64,000 bases of DNA. It comes from CAWJFJ01 sp963800065 (lineage in GTDB: Bacteria; Actinomycetota; Acidimicrobiia; Acidimicrobiales; UBA8190). Position 1 is the stretch's first letter. Every line of letters begins with the position of its first letter. The translations under genes and the position numbers were made by a program. The DNA is taken from positions 558,001-622,000 of the forward strand of contig CAWCZO010000011.1 in the NCBI GenBank assembly GCA_963800065.1, written 5' to 3'. The notes below the pieces were generated by a model that made no database searches, was not told where the DNA came from, and saw only the letters and a program-made list of their open reading frames with translations. Below are positions 25,700 through 34,221 of the stretch, one piece after another.

Positions 25700-26618
25700 G
25701 TTCGAGCCAGTTCTTGTAGCGGTCCACCTCGCCGCGGACGGCGGCGAAGTAGGTCTGCTGGATCTGCTTGGTGATGGGGCCAGGTCGGCCCGTACCCACC
25801 GCCCGGTCGTCGACCTCCCTGATGGGGACCACCTCGGCGGCGGTGCCGGTGAGGAAGGCCTCGTCGGCCGTGTAGAGGTCGGTGCGGACGAGGGCCTCGC
25901 TCGTGACCTCGTACCCGAGGTCGGTGGCGATCGTGATGACCGACGCCTGGGTGATCCCGGCCAGGGCGCCCGACTCCGACGTGGGCGGTGTGAAGATACG
26001 GTCGCCCCTGACGATGAACAGGTTCTCCCCGGTGCATTCCGAGACCTTCCCGTCGGGTGCCAGGAGGGCTGCTTCGTCGTAGCCGGCCTTGAGCGCCTCC
26101 ACCTTGGCCAACGACGAGTTCAGGTACATGCCCGTGCTCTTGGCCGCCGTGGGGACGGCGTTCGGATCGTGGCGCTGCCACGAGGACACCTTGAGCCTGA
26201 TGCCGTTGGCCACCCCCTCGTCACCCAGATACGTTCCCCATGGCCACGCGGCGATGGCCACGCTCACGGGGCACGGCAGCGGGTTGAGGCCCATCTCGCC
26301 GTACCCCAGGTAGACGATGGGCCTGATGTAGCACCCGTCGTCGAGTCCGTTCACCCGGACAAGCTCCTTGGTGGCCTCCACCAGCTGCCCGGGGGTGAAC
26401 GGGACGTCGATCATCAGGATCTTGGCCGACATGAAGAGCCGCTGGATGTGTTCGGTGAGCCTGAAGACGGCCACTCCCGCCGGCGTCGGATAGGCACGGA
26501 TGCCTTCGAAGACGCCGGAGCCGTAGTGCAGGGAGTGGGTGAGGACGTGGACCTGTGCCTTGTCCCAGTCGACGAATTCGCCGTCGATCCAGATCTTGTC
26601 CACTGCGGTGAGGGGCAC
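25689..26618 (-). CDS. ilvE: Branched-chain amino acid aminotransferase
   Basis: A 309-residue fold-type IV PLP enzyme that performs the last step of Val, Leu and Ile synthesis. Visible: HSLHYGSGVFEGIRAY at the N-terminus, KSTGMYLNSSLAKVEA with the PLP Lys neighbourhood, YDEAALLAPDGKVSECTGENLF, and SGALAGITQASVITIA. The GTG start at 26618 lies 4 bases after the leuB stop and gives the normal size. It is the second gene of the leuB-ilvE-cimA transcript. Confidence 0.92.
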   Translation of the reverse strand: MPLTAVDKIWIDGEFVDWDKAQVHVLTHSLHYGSGVFEGIRAYPTPAGVAVFRLTEHIQRLFMSAKILMIDVPFTPGQLVEATKELVRVNGLDDGCYIRPIVYLGYGEMGLNPLPCPVSVAIAAWPWGTYLGDEGVANGIRLKVSSWQRHDPNAVPTAAKSTGMYLNSSLAKVEALKAGYDEAALLAPDGKVSECTGENLFIVRGDRIFTPPTSESGALAGITQASVITIATDLGYEVTSEALVRTDLYTADEAFLTGTAAEVVPIREVDDRAVGTGRPGPITKQIQQTYFAAVRGEVDRYKNWLEHVR

Positions 26619-26622
26619 AGGT

Positions 26623-27657
26623 CTACAGCCTTTCTGCGATGGCGTCGCCCACGGCGACGGTGGAGGGGAAGGGGGCGCCGGCCGTGTGCTCGGACACATA
26701 GGCCGAGACTGCCTTGGTGACCCTGTCGGCGGCGGCGGCCTGGCCCAGATGCTCGAGCATGAGGGCGGCCGACCGGATGGCGGCGAGGGGGTTGGCGGCG
26801 CCGGTGCCGGCGATGTCATGGGCGGCGCCGTGCACGGGCTCGAACAATGAAGGCCCGGTGCGGGCGGGATTCAGGTTGGCCGACGCCGCGAACCCGATGC
26901 CGCCGGCAACGGCTCCGGCCAGGTCGGTGAGGATGTCGCCGAACAGGTTGTCGGTCACGATCACGTCATAGCGGTTCGGTTGCTCCACGAGATAGATGCA
27001 GGTGGCGTCCACGTGGTTGTAGTCCAAGCTCACGCCGGGAAACTCGGCGGCCACGTCGTAGGTGACACGCTGCCAGAGGTCACCGGCGAAGGTCAGGACG
27101 TTGGTCTTGTGGACCAGGGTCAGGTGGTGGCGCGGACGGCCGGCGGCCAGCTCGAAGGCGAACCGCACGCACCGCTCCACCCCCATCCGGGTGTTCACCG
27201 ACCCCTGAGTGGCCACCTCGAAGGGTGTCCCCTTGCGCAGGAATCCCCCTTCGCCCGCGTAGGTGCCTTCGGTGTTCTCCCGGACCACGACGAAGTCACA
27301 GTCCGGTGCCGGCGCGCCCGGGGTCCCGGTGAAGGGACGGAGATTCACGTAGAGATCCAGTTCGAACCGCAACCGCAGCAACAGTCCGCGCTCGAGCAAC
27401 CCGTTGGGTACGTCGGTCGATCCCACCGGTGGGCCCACTGCTCCGAGGAGGATGGCGTCGAATCCCCGCAGCTCCTCGAGGGTGGCGTCGGGGAGGACCT
27501 CCCCCGTGCGCAGATAGTGGCCGGCGCCGAGGTCGAATGCGGTGGTGTCCAGCGGCACCCCGGCGGCGGCAACCACTTTCAGCGCCTCGGCCACCACTTC
27601 CGGGCCGATGCCGTCGCCACCAATGACTGCCACACGATGGTTGGTGGTCGTGCTCAC
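26623..27657 (-). CDS. leuB: 3-isopropylmalate dehydrogenase
   Basis: A 344-residue NAD-dependent decarboxylating dehydrogenase, third step of leucine synthesis and also active on 3-methylmalate in the citramalate route. Motifs: VAVIGGDGIGPEVV, the substrate-binding RLRFELDLYVNLRP, VVRENTEGTYAGEGG, the catalytic HKTNVL Lys and the metal-binding VTDNLFGDILTDLAG. The GTG at 27657 is preferred because GAGG precedes it closely; an ATG at 27687 is possible. First structural gene after the leader-peptide attenuator, about 195 bases downstream of its T-run. Confidence 0.9.
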   Translation of the reverse strand: MSTTTNHRVAVIGGDGIGPEVVAEALKVVAAAGVPLDTTAFDLGAGHYLRTGEVLPDATLEELRGFDAILLGAVGPPVGSTDVPNGLLERGLLLRLRFELDLYVNLRPFTGTPGAPAPDCDFVVVRENTEGTYAGEGGFLRKGTPFEVATQGSVNTRMGVERCVRFAFELAAGRPRHHLTLVHKTNVLTFAGDLWQRVTYDVAAEFPGVSLDYNHVDATCIYLVEQPNRYDVIVTDNLFGDILTDLAGAVAGGIGFAASANLNPARTGPSLFEPVHGAAHDIAGTGAANPLAAIRSAALMLEHLGQAAAADRVTKAVSAYVSEHTAGAPFPSTVAVGDAIAERL

Positions 27658-27852
27658 CGGAACCTCGGCTCTCTCTGTCCGTGACATCTTGTCACGCCGA
27701 TCGGTCTTCTCATGGTGAATCTCGCTTCGCGTCTCGCTCGGCCCCGCCCCCCGGTGGAGCCGATCCCTCACCCGCCCATCGCCCACCCCCCGTCGGTGCC
27801 CCGGGGACGTCTCCGAGGCCCCCGGCGGCCGCCGTTCGCCGTCCAGAAAATG

Positions 27853-27876
27853 AAAAACCGCCCACGATGTGGACGG
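27853..27876 (-). terminator. Attenuator terminator upstream of leuB
   Basis: On the minus strand CCGTCCAC-ATC-GTGGGCGG forms an 8-pair stem (one G-U) followed at once by TTTTTC. This is a textbook intrinsic terminator placed between the leader peptide and leuB, so readthrough must be controlled. Confidence 0.75.
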
Positions 27877-27882
27877 TCGGTC

Positions 27883-27908
27883 AGGCGCACACCGGCGGGT
27901 GTGCGCCT
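27883..27908 (-). promoter_or_regulatory. Pause-type hairpin after the leader peptide stop
   Basis: AGGCGCACACC (27908-27898 on the minus strand) pairs perfectly with GGTGTGCGCCT around a 4-base loop. It begins within the TAG stop codon of the leader peptide, so a ribosome at the stop or stalled on the Val/Ile codons just before it would affect folding. Such a first hairpin is the pause or anti-terminator partner in classical attenuators. Confidence 0.7.
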
Positions 27909-27948
27909 ATTCGATAATGACGACGGAGGCGGTGGCGGGCATGGACAT
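27907..27948 (-). CDS. Leader peptide MSMPATASVVIIE of the leuB operon
   Basis: A 13-codon open frame ending with codons GTC GTC ATT ATC GAA TAG, i.e. Val-Val-Ile-Ile just before the stop. The stop touches a perfect 11-base hairpin and is followed by a terminator. GGGGGAG lies about 12 bases upstream of the ATG. Scarcity of charged Val- or Ile-tRNA should stall a ribosome here and change RNA folding. The layout parallels ilv leader peptides in other actinobacteria. The peptide itself probably has no function. Confidence 0.7.
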   Translation of the reverse strand: MSMPATASVVIIE

Positions 27949-28047
27949 CGTCTGATCAGTCTCCCCCACGCTGACCAGGACGTCAACCTCCCCCGGCCCC
28001 GAAAGTTCCTGGCGAAGGCCCCGGGGCGGACGGGTAGCCTCATAGGC

Positions 28048-28524
28048 GTGACCGACGAGCCCACACAGCTGACGCTCGCCACCTACGAGCGCTTGAAGGC
28101 CGAACACGAGGATCTGACCACCCGTGGACGGGTCGAGGTGGCACGTGCCATCGAGGCCGCCCGTGCCCTCGGGGACCTCTCGGAGAACGGCGACTACCAC
28201 GCGGCGAAGGACACCCAGGGGAAGATGGAGGCGCGCATCCGTCAGCTCGCCGCTACCCTGGCCGGCGCCGAGATCGTGGACGGCGCCACCCTCCCGGATA
28301 CCTCCGTGGCCACCGGATCGATCGTCGCCATTCGCTACGAAGGCGACGACGAGATCGAGCGCTTTCTGGTGGGTTCCATCGAGGAGCGCGACGAGGAGCT
28401 CAGTGTGGTCTCCCCCGGTTCTCCCCTCGGACAGGCCCTGCTCGGACGGTCTCCCGGTGAGGTCGTGGAATACGAAGCACCCGGGGGGACGCTTCGGGTC
28501 GAGATCGTGAGGATCGGTTCCTGA
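28048..28524 (+). CDS. greA: Transcription elongation factor GreA
   Basis: A 158-residue GreA that would insert into the RNA polymerase secondary channel and trigger cleavage of backtracked RNA. The N-terminal coiled coil contains GDLSENGDYHAAKDTQGKM with the acidic tip region; the C-terminal FKBP-like domain includes SVVSPGSPLGQALLGRSPGEVVEY. The GTG at 28048 matches the family start (VTDEPTQLT). It is 2 bases upstream of leuC, giving an unusual greA-leuC-leuD transcript. Confidence 0.9.
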   Translation: MTDEPTQLTLATYERLKAEHEDLTTRGRVEVARAIEAARALGDLSENGDYHAAKDTQGKMEARIRQLAATLAGAEIVDGATLPDTSVATGSIVAIRYEGDDEIERFLVGSIEERDEELSVVSPGSPLGQALLGRSPGEVVEYEAPGGTLRVEIVRIGS

Positions 28525-28526
28525 AG

Positions 28527-29948
28527 GTGTCGGCCACAGCATCCAGACAACCCAGCACCCTGATCGAGAAGGTCTGGGACCGCCACGTCGTCCACACCGC
28601 CGCCGGTGAACCCGACATCCTCTTCATCGATCTGCACCTGGTCCACGAGGTCACCTCGCCTCAGGCGTTCGACGGGCTCCGCCTGGCCGGGCGGACGGTT
28701 CGGCATCCCGAGTTGACGGTGGCGACGGCCGACCACAACGTCCCCACCACCGACATCGACAAGCCGGTCGCCGATCCGATCTCGGCCAAACAGCTCGAGG
28801 TGCTGTCGGCCAACTGCCGGGAGTTCGGGATCACCTGCTATCCGATGGGGGACGCCAACCAGGGCATCGTCCACATCATCGGACCCGAGCTGGGACTGAC
28901 CCTGCCGGGAATGACGGTCGTCTGCGGAGACAGCCACACGTCGACCCACGGCGCCTTCGGAGCACTGGCCTTCGGTATCGGGACGTCCGAGGTGGAACAC
29001 GTCCTCGCCACGCAGACGCTCCCCCAGGAACGACAGTCCACCATGTCCGTGGAGGTCGACGGCGAGCTTCCCGCCGGGGTGACGGCCAAGGACATCGTCC
29101 TGGCCGTCATCGGCCTCATCGGTACCGCCGGTGGTGCCGGCCACGTGATCGAGTACCGGGGGTCGGCTATCCGAGCCCTGAGCATGGAAGGCCGGATGAC
29201 TGTCTGCAACATGTCGATCGAGGCAGGAGCACGCGCCGGGATGGTCGCTCCTGACGACACCACGTTCGCCTACGTCGAGGGGCGGCCCCACGCGCCGAAG
29301 GGGGCGCTCTGGGAGCAGGCCCTCGACGACTGGCGGACGCTCCAGACGGACAAGGGCGCCGTGTTCAGCCGCACCGTCCCTCTCGATGCCTCGTCCCTAC
29401 GTCCCCATGTCACGTGGGGGACGAACCCCGCCCAGGTGATCCCCATAGACGGGAACGTCCCCGACCCCGACGGCTTCGCCGACGAAGGGGCACGGGACGC
29501 CGCCGCGCGCGCCCTTGCCTACATGGACCTCAAAGCCGGTACTCCTCTGCGCGAGGTGGCCGTCGACACGGTCTTCATCGGTTCGTGCACGAACGGTCGC
29601 ATCGAGGACCTCAGGGCCGCCGCCACCGTCTTGCGCGGGCGCCACGTCCGGTCGGGGATGCGGGCACTGGTCGTCCCCGGATCGCACCGGGTGAAGGCCC
29701 AGGCCGAAGCGGAGGGGCTCGACAAGGTCTTCACCGCCGCCGGGTTCGACTGGCGGGAGCCGGGTTGCTCGATGTGCCTGGCCATGAACCCGGACAAGCT
29801 GGCCGTCGGGGAGCGATGCGCGTCGACGTCGAACCGCAACTTCGAAGGTCGGCAGGGCCGCGGGGGCCGGACCCATCTGGTCTCGCCCGCCGTGGCCGCC
29901 GCCACCGCCGTCGCCGGCCACTTCTCCACCCCCGAGGAACTGCCGTGA
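28527..29948 (+). CDS. leuC: 3-isopropylmalate dehydratase large subunit
   Basis: A 473-residue aconitase-family subunit that, with LeuD, isomerises 2- to 3-isopropylmalate and can also serve citramalate. The [4Fe-4S] ligands are visible in FIGSCTNGRIEDL and PGCSMCLAMNPD; VVCGDSHTSTHGAFGALAFG is the active-site loop. GTG start at 28527, directly after greA. The stop overlaps the leuD start by 4 bases (GTGA). Confidence 0.93.
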   Translation: MSATASRQPSTLIEKVWDRHVVHTAAGEPDILFIDLHLVHEVTSPQAFDGLRLAGRTVRHPELTVATADHNVPTTDIDKPVADPISAKQLEVLSANCREFGITCYPMGDANQGIVHIIGPELGLTLPGMTVVCGDSHTSTHGAFGALAFGIGTSEVEHVLATQTLPQERQSTMSVEVDGELPAGVTAKDIVLAVIGLIGTAGGAGHVIEYRGSAIRALSMEGRMTVCNMSIEAGARAGMVAPDDTTFAYVEGRPHAPKGALWEQALDDWRTLQTDKGAVFSRTVPLDASSLRPHVTWGTNPAQVIPIDGNVPDPDGFADEGARDAAARALAYMDLKAGTPLREVAVDTVFIGSCTNGRIEDLRAAATVLRGRHVRSGMRALVVPGSHRVKAQAEAEGLDKVFTAAGFDWREPGCSMCLAMNPDKLAVGERCASTSNRNFEGRQGRGGRTHLVSPAVAAATAVAGHFSTPEELP

Positions 29949-30538
29949 AGCCGCTGCAGGTGGTGACGGGCCGGGCCGTCCCCCTCGACCGCAGCGACGT
30001 CGACACCGACCAGATCATCCCGTCGGACTGGCTCAAGCGGGTCGAACGGACCGGATTCGGTGTGGGTCTCTTCTCCGAGTGGCGCGACGACCGCGCCTTC
30101 GTCCTCAACCAACCGGAGTTCGCCGGCGCCACCATCTTGGTGGCCGGGCCGAACTTCGGGACCGGCTCGTCACGTGAGCATGCCGTGTGGGCCCTCATGG
30201 ACTACGGCTTCGAGGTCGTGATCTCACCGCGGTTCGGCGACATCTTCCGCAACAACTGCACCAAGCAGGGCCTCCTGCCAGCCCAGGTGGACTCCGGCTT
30301 CGGTCGGGCGCTGCTGGACGCCGTGCTCGACGACCCCTCGCTCGAGATCACCGTCGACGTGGCCCGCGGAACGGTGGAAGCCCCGGCCGCCGGGCTCACG
30401 GGTACCTTCCCCCTCGACGAATTCACCCGGGAGCGGCTCTTGAACGGCTGGGACGACATCGGTCTGACCCTTCGCCACGAGACGTCCATCGCCCGGTACG
30501 AGACACACCGGGCCCCCTGGCTCCCCGCTGCTGGCTGA
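29945..30538 (+). CDS. leuD: 3-isopropylmalate dehydratase small subunit
   Basis: A 197-residue swivelling-domain subunit partnering LeuC. Motifs: VDTDQIIPSDWLKRVERTGFG, NFGTGSSREHAVWAL (substrate-binding Ser-Ser-Arg), ISPRFGDIFRNNCTKQGLLP. GTG start overlaps the leuC stop, which implies coupled synthesis of the two subunits. Together with leuB, leuA and cimA the set covers both leucine synthesis and the citramalate route. Confidence 0.93.
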   Translation: MKPLQVVTGRAVPLDRSDVDTDQIIPSDWLKRVERTGFGVGLFSEWRDDRAFVLNQPEFAGATILVAGPNFGTGSSREHAVWALMDYGFEVVISPRFGDIFRNNCTKQGLLPAQVDSGFGRALLDAVLDDPSLEITVDVARGTVEAPAAGLTGTFPLDEFTRERLLNGWDDIGLTLRHETSIARYETHRAPWLPAAG

Positions 30539-30560
30539 CCGCTCCGACGAGGGCCGGACC

Positions 30561-31139
30561 GTGACTGTCCCCGCCCGGGTGGCTGAGGCCCGGGAGCGAG
30601 CCCAAGCAGCCGGGTTCGCGTTCTCGAGCGAGCCGGAGGTGGGGGCGCTGCTGTCGTGCCTGGCGGCGTCGGTCCCCCTTCAGGGCCGGATTCTCGAGCT
30701 CGGGACAGGGGCCGGTTGCGGCTTGGCGTGGTTGGTCCACGGCCTGGGCGAGCGCTCCGACGTCGAGATCCTCACCGTCGATATCGACGGGACCCTCCAG
30801 GACCGGACGCGGTCGGTCGCATGGCCCGAGTACGTCCGCTTCGAGCGCGGCGACGGAGCCAGCGTCGTGGCGGCATCGGGGATGTTCGATCTCGTCTTCG
30901 CTGATGCCCCCAGCGGCAAGACCACGGGCCTGGAGCCGACCATCGATGCGCTCCAGCCTGGGGGGATCCTGGTGGTGGACGACATGGACCCGACACGGCA
31001 CAGTGACGCCGACCTCCTCGGTGCCCTGGCCCGTGTCCGTGACCGACTTTTCGGTGACCGGCGACTCGTCTGCTGCGAGTTGGCGTTCTCGAGCGGGGTA
31101 ATCGTGGCTGTCCGCCGCTGGGAGAGCCGGGAAATCTGA
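30561..31139 (+). CDS. O-methyltransferase-like SAM enzyme
   Basis: A 192-residue Rossmann-fold methyltransferase. It shows RILELGTGAGCGLAWLV (SAM motif I), VEILTVDIDGTL, FDLVFADAPSGKTTGLEPTI and PGGILVVDDMDP, an order seen in catechol-type O-methyltransferases. It starts 22 bases after leuD and so may be the last gene of the greA-leuCD unit. Substrate unknown. Confidence 0.8.
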   Translation: MTVPARVAEARERAQAAGFAFSSEPEVGALLSCLAASVPLQGRILELGTGAGCGLAWLVHGLGERSDVEILTVDIDGTLQDRTRSVAWPEYVRFERGDGASVVAASGMFDLVFADAPSGKTTGLEPTIDALQPGGILVVDDMDPTRHSDADLLGALARVRDRLFGDRRLVCCELAFSSGVIVAVRRWESREI

Positions 31140-31142
31140 CCG

Positions 31143-31192
31143 GCCATCAGCCGATTTGTCCCAAAAAGCCATCAGCCGATTTGTCCCAAAAA
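31143..31192. repeat. Perfect 25-base direct repeat, two copies
   Basis: The 25-base unit gccatcagccgatttgtccc plus AAAAA occurs at 31143-31167 and 31168-31192 without mismatch. It lies between the O-methyltransferase stop and the diguanylate cyclase start. The AT-rich unit stands out from the local composition. Possible relics of an insertion, or regulator half-sites. Confidence 0.85.
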
Positions 31193-31243
31193 AGAGTCTG
31201 ATGGTCCCTACGGCCGGTCGCGGCACATGCCGATCAAGGATCT

Positions 31244-32374
31244 ATGTCCAGGCGCCCGGCCACCTCGGAGCCCCTTCCCGGGGTCGATCCCACCACGGAC
31301 ATACAACGTCATTTCTGGCTCAGGCACATCCGGACCGGTTTCGGCGTTCTCGTGGGCGAGACGTTCGTGGTGATGGCGTACCTGGGCTTCACGCCTCACG
31401 GCCCTCACCGGCCGATCCTGTGGGTCGTGACCTCGCTGTGGCTCGTGTCCGCCGTCATCAGCCTGTTGTTCGCCCCACATCTGGCCGCCCGGCACTGGCG
31501 GGCCCACTTCTCGGCGTCGTGGACCATCCTCTCGGCCTTCGCCGTCGCCGGGGTCGCCACTCTCGACGGTGGTATCGACAGCCCCATCATCTTCCTTCTC
31601 TTCCTCCCGATCGCCAATGCGGCGCTGGCCTTCAAGCCCCGGGTGGCGGCCGGCTGCGGCCTGGCCACCCTGGCCTCCGCGGGCTTTGTGGTGGCTGTCG
31701 ATCCCGACGGCAGATTCTCCGGGAACGGGGCCCTGGTGTTGTTCGGGGTCCTCGCCGGCGTCTCGGCGTTGTCAGTGGCTGCATCGCTGAATCGCGTCGA
31801 GCGAGAACGGCGCGAGCGGATCCTCGGCGAGCAGGTCGCAAGATTGGCGGCCACCGACGGTCTCACAGGGTGCGCCATCCGCCGCCTCTTCTACGAGCGC
31901 CTCGAAGAGGAGATCGCCCGTTCCCTGCGACACGATCACCCGCTCAGCCTCATGCTGATCGACGTCGACTCCTTCAAGGCCGTGAACGACACGTACGGGC
32001 ACCTTGTCGGAGACCGCGTCCTGGCCGCCATCGGGGCCGCCCTGCGCACCTATTCGCGCAGCTTCGACCTGGTCGGGCGCCTGGGCGGAGACGAGTTCGC
32101 CGTCCTCATGCCGGACACCAGGGCGGCAGCGGCGGCCACCCTGGCCGAACGCATCCGTCTGGAGGCATCGGCGGGCCTCGAGATCCCGGTCACGTTGAGC
32201 ATCGGGGTCAGCGACCTCGACCGCTCCAGTCCCACCGTCGAGCACATGTTCGACGATGCCGACTTTGCCCTCTACCAGGTCAAGCGGGCGGGACGCGACG
32301 GCGTCGCCGTGCGACCGAGCCGTCCTGCTCTCCCGCAGGATCAACCGGAGGCGGCGGGGACGACGACGCCGTAA
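31244..32374 (+). CDS. Membrane-bound diguanylate cyclase (GGDEF)
   Basis: A 376-residue protein that would make cyclic di-GMP. About six hydrophobic segments occupy residues 28-190 and form an unassigned membrane sensor. The GGDEF domain starts at LAATDGLTGCAIRRLFYERL, has LMLIDVDSFKAVNDTYGH and an intact A-site RLGGDEFAVLM. An RSFD motif five residues before GGDEF fits the RxxD inhibitory I-site, so product inhibition is likely. AAGGA lies just before the ATG. No EAL or HD-GYP domain is in the window. Confidence 0.9.
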   Translation: MSRRPATSEPLPGVDPTTDIQRHFWLRHIRTGFGVLVGETFVVMAYLGFTPHGPHRPILWVVTSLWLVSAVISLLFAPHLAARHWRAHFSASWTILSAFAVAGVATLDGGIDSPIIFLLFLPIANAALAFKPRVAAGCGLATLASAGFVVAVDPDGRFSGNGALVLFGVLAGVSALSVAASLNRVERERRERILGEQVARLAATDGLTGCAIRRLFYERLEEEIARSLRHDHPLSLMLIDVDSFKAVNDTYGHLVGDRVLAAIGAALRTYSRSFDLVGRLGGDEFAVLMPDTRAAAAATLAERIRLEASAGLEIPVTLSIGVSDLDRSSPTVEHMFDDADFALYQVKRAGRDGVAVRPSRPALPQDQPEAAGTTTP

Positions 32375-32404
32375 CGACCGGGACCGCCCTCGAGGCGGGA
32401 CCGT

Positions 32405-32422
32405 GGACCCTGCCTAGGGTCC
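32405..32422. terminator. Hairpin between converging dgc and leuA genes
   Basis: GGACCCT-GCCT-AGGGTCC is a perfect 7-base stem with a 4-base loop. It overlaps the leuA stop codon and sits 30 bases after the diguanylate cyclase stop. A second GC-rich inverted repeat lies just upstream. Plausible bidirectional terminator; no T-run. Confidence 0.45.
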
Positions 32423-34039
32423 GATGTCCACCTGTCGCTCCTCGTTGCGGGCACGGATCCTGGCCAGCCGGTTCACGGCGGCGAGGTAGGCCCGGGCCGA
32501 GGCTTCGACCACATCGGTGGAGACGCCGCGTCCGGACACCTTCAGTCCGTCCGCCTCGAGCTGCACGACGACATCGCCGAGCGCGTCGATCCCGCCGGTG
32601 ACGGAGGAGACGTTGAACCCGATCAGGCGGGACTCGAATCCCGTTGCGCTCCGGATGGCTCGGCAGGCGGCGTCGATCATGCCGTTACCCTCGGCCGACG
32701 CCTCCTGCTTGTCGCCGGCGCGGCTGATGACGACGCTGGCCCGGGGCATCCCCACCGTCCCGCCCGAGACCTCGAGGCTCTCGAGCTGGAAACCCTCCAT
32801 GACGTCCTGGCCGAGCTCCTCGGCCACGATGGCCTCGAGGTCGGCCTCGGTGATCTCCACCTTGCGGTCGGCGAACTCCTTGAAGCGGGTGAAGGCCTGG
32901 TTCAGCCCGTCACCTTGGACATGGATGCCCATCTTCTCCAGCGTGTCGGCGAAGGCATGGCGCCCCGAGTGCTTGCCGAGCACGATCTGTCGGCCGACCT
33001 GTCCGACGCTGGCCGCTTCGATGATCTCGTAGGTCGAGCGGTCGGCCAGGACGCCGTGCTGATGGATGCCCGATTCATGGGCGAAGGCATTGCGCCCCAC
33101 GATCGCCTTGTTGTACTGGACCGGGTACCCGGTCAGCCGGGCCACCAGGCGTGAGGCACGGGCCAGCTCCTCGGTGCGCACGGTGGTCGAGACGTCGGGG
33201 AACTGGTCGGGCCGGATCCGGATGGCCATGACGACCTCTTCGAGGGCGGCGTTGCCTGCCCGCTCCCCGAGGCCGTTCACGCAGACTTCGACCTGCCGGG
33301 CCCCGGCCTGGACGCCGGCCAGGGTGTTGGCCGTGGCCAGACCGAGATCGTTGTGACAGTGGGTGGAGAGGATGTAGTCCCCGGCCACCTCCTTGCGGAC
33401 GTGCTGGATCAGGGCTCCGAAGTCCCAGGGGATGCCGTAGCCCACCGTGTCGGGGATGTTCAAGGTCGTCGCCCCCGCTTCGACCGCCGCCCTCAGGACC
33501 TCGAGCATGAAGTCGAGGGGCGTCCGCGTGGCGTCCTGGGGGCTGAACTCGACGTCGTCGGTGTGCTCACGTGCCCTGGCCACGCCACCACGGGTCTCGG
33601 CCAGGACCTGCGCCTCGGTCATCTTGAGCATGTGCTCCATGTGCTGGGGGCTCGTCGAGATGAAGACGTGGATGCGTGCCCGATCGGCATCGCGCAGCGC
33701 CTCCCAGCAGCGGTCGACGTCGGAGAGCTGCGTGCGGGACAGCCCACAGATGGCAGGGGCGCCGGGTCCCGCACCCACGGAACGGGCGATCGCCTGGACC
33801 GCCTCGAAGTCCCCCTGGCTGGCCACCGGGAATCCCGCCTCTATGTAGTCGACACCCACCCGGGCCAGCTGTTCGGCGATCTCGAGTTTCTCGGCGACAT
33901 CGAGGGAGATCCCCGGCGACTGTTCACCGTCACGCAGGGTGGTATCGAAGACGACGAGGTGGTCCTCGCCGCTCGCCGGGCCGGTCGGTACGGCCGGCGA
34001 CGTGCTCTTCGTTGTCTCGGCGCTGTCCTTCATTGCCAT
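32414..34039 (-). CDS. leuA: 2-isopropylmalate synthase
   Basis: A 541-residue enzyme, first committed step of leucine synthesis. The barrel starts LVVFDTTLRDGEQSPGISL and contains STHCHNDLGLATANTLAGVQ, VNGLGERAGNAALEEVVMA and HESGIHQHGVLADRSTYE. A C-terminal allosteric domain (ASVVISRAGDKQEASAEGNG, then SSVTGGIDALGDVVVQLE) should give leucine feedback. ATG at 34039 has GAGGAC close upstream; another at 34033 is possible. Transcription is probably controlled by the leader peptide and terminator at 34157-34263. Confidence 0.92.
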   Translation of the reverse strand: MAMKDSAETTKSTSPAVPTGPASGEDHLVVFDTTLRDGEQSPGISLDVAEKLEIAEQLARVGVDYIEAGFPVASQGDFEAVQAIARSVGAGPGAPAICGLSRTQLSDVDRCWEALRDADRARIHVFISTSPQHMEHMLKMTEAQVLAETRGGVARAREHTDDVEFSPQDATRTPLDFMLEVLRAAVEAGATTLNIPDTVGYGIPWDFGALIQHVRKEVAGDYILSTHCHNDLGLATANTLAGVQAGARQVEVCVNGLGERAGNAALEEVVMAIRIRPDQFPDVSTTVRTEELARASRLVARLTGYPVQYNKAIVGRNAFAHESGIHQHGVLADRSTYEIIEAASVGQVGRQIVLGKHSGRHAFADTLEKMGIHVQGDGLNQAFTRFKEFADRKVEITEADLEAIVAEELGQDVMEGFQLESLEVSGGTVGMPRASVVISRAGDKQEASAEGNGMIDAACRAIRSATGFESRLIGFNVSSVTGGIDALGDVVVQLEADGLKVSGRGVSTDVVEASARAYLAAVNRLARIRARNEERQVDIGP

Positions 34040-34156
34040 CCGTCCTCGCTCTTCGTCGTCCCTCTGCCTCGCCACCGGGGCCTGCCTCCTCGACACGCAC
34101 CGCACCGCCATCGCCTTCGCCTTCTCGACCGGGCCGGCTGCGATCGGTGTCGGCCC

Positions 34157-34190
34157 AAGAAGAAACCCCCTGGCCTTGCGGCGCAGGGGG
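34157..34190 (-). terminator. Attenuator terminator upstream of leuA
   Basis: On the minus strand CCCCCTG pairs with CAGGGGG, with an inner GCC/GGC pair set closing a GCAA tetraloop, followed by TTTCTTCTT. It lies about 115 bases before the leuA ATG and 32 bases after the leader peptide stop. Confidence 0.75.
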
Positions 34191-34196
34191 CGTATC

Positions 34197-34220
34197 GGCG
34201 AGCGCGATGTGGCGCTCGCC
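34197..34220 (-). promoter_or_regulatory. First hairpin of the leuA attenuator
   Basis: GGCGAGCG and CGCTCGCC form a perfect 8-base stem with an 8-base loop, starting two bases after the leader peptide stop codon. Position relative to the leader and the terminator is that of a pause or anti-terminator hairpin. Confidence 0.65.
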
Positions 34221-34221
34221 G

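Noticed and set aside
31143..31192. Direct repeat considered as an integrase attachment site
   Set aside because: No integrase, tRNA or transposase is nearby and the copies are adjacent, not flanking an element.
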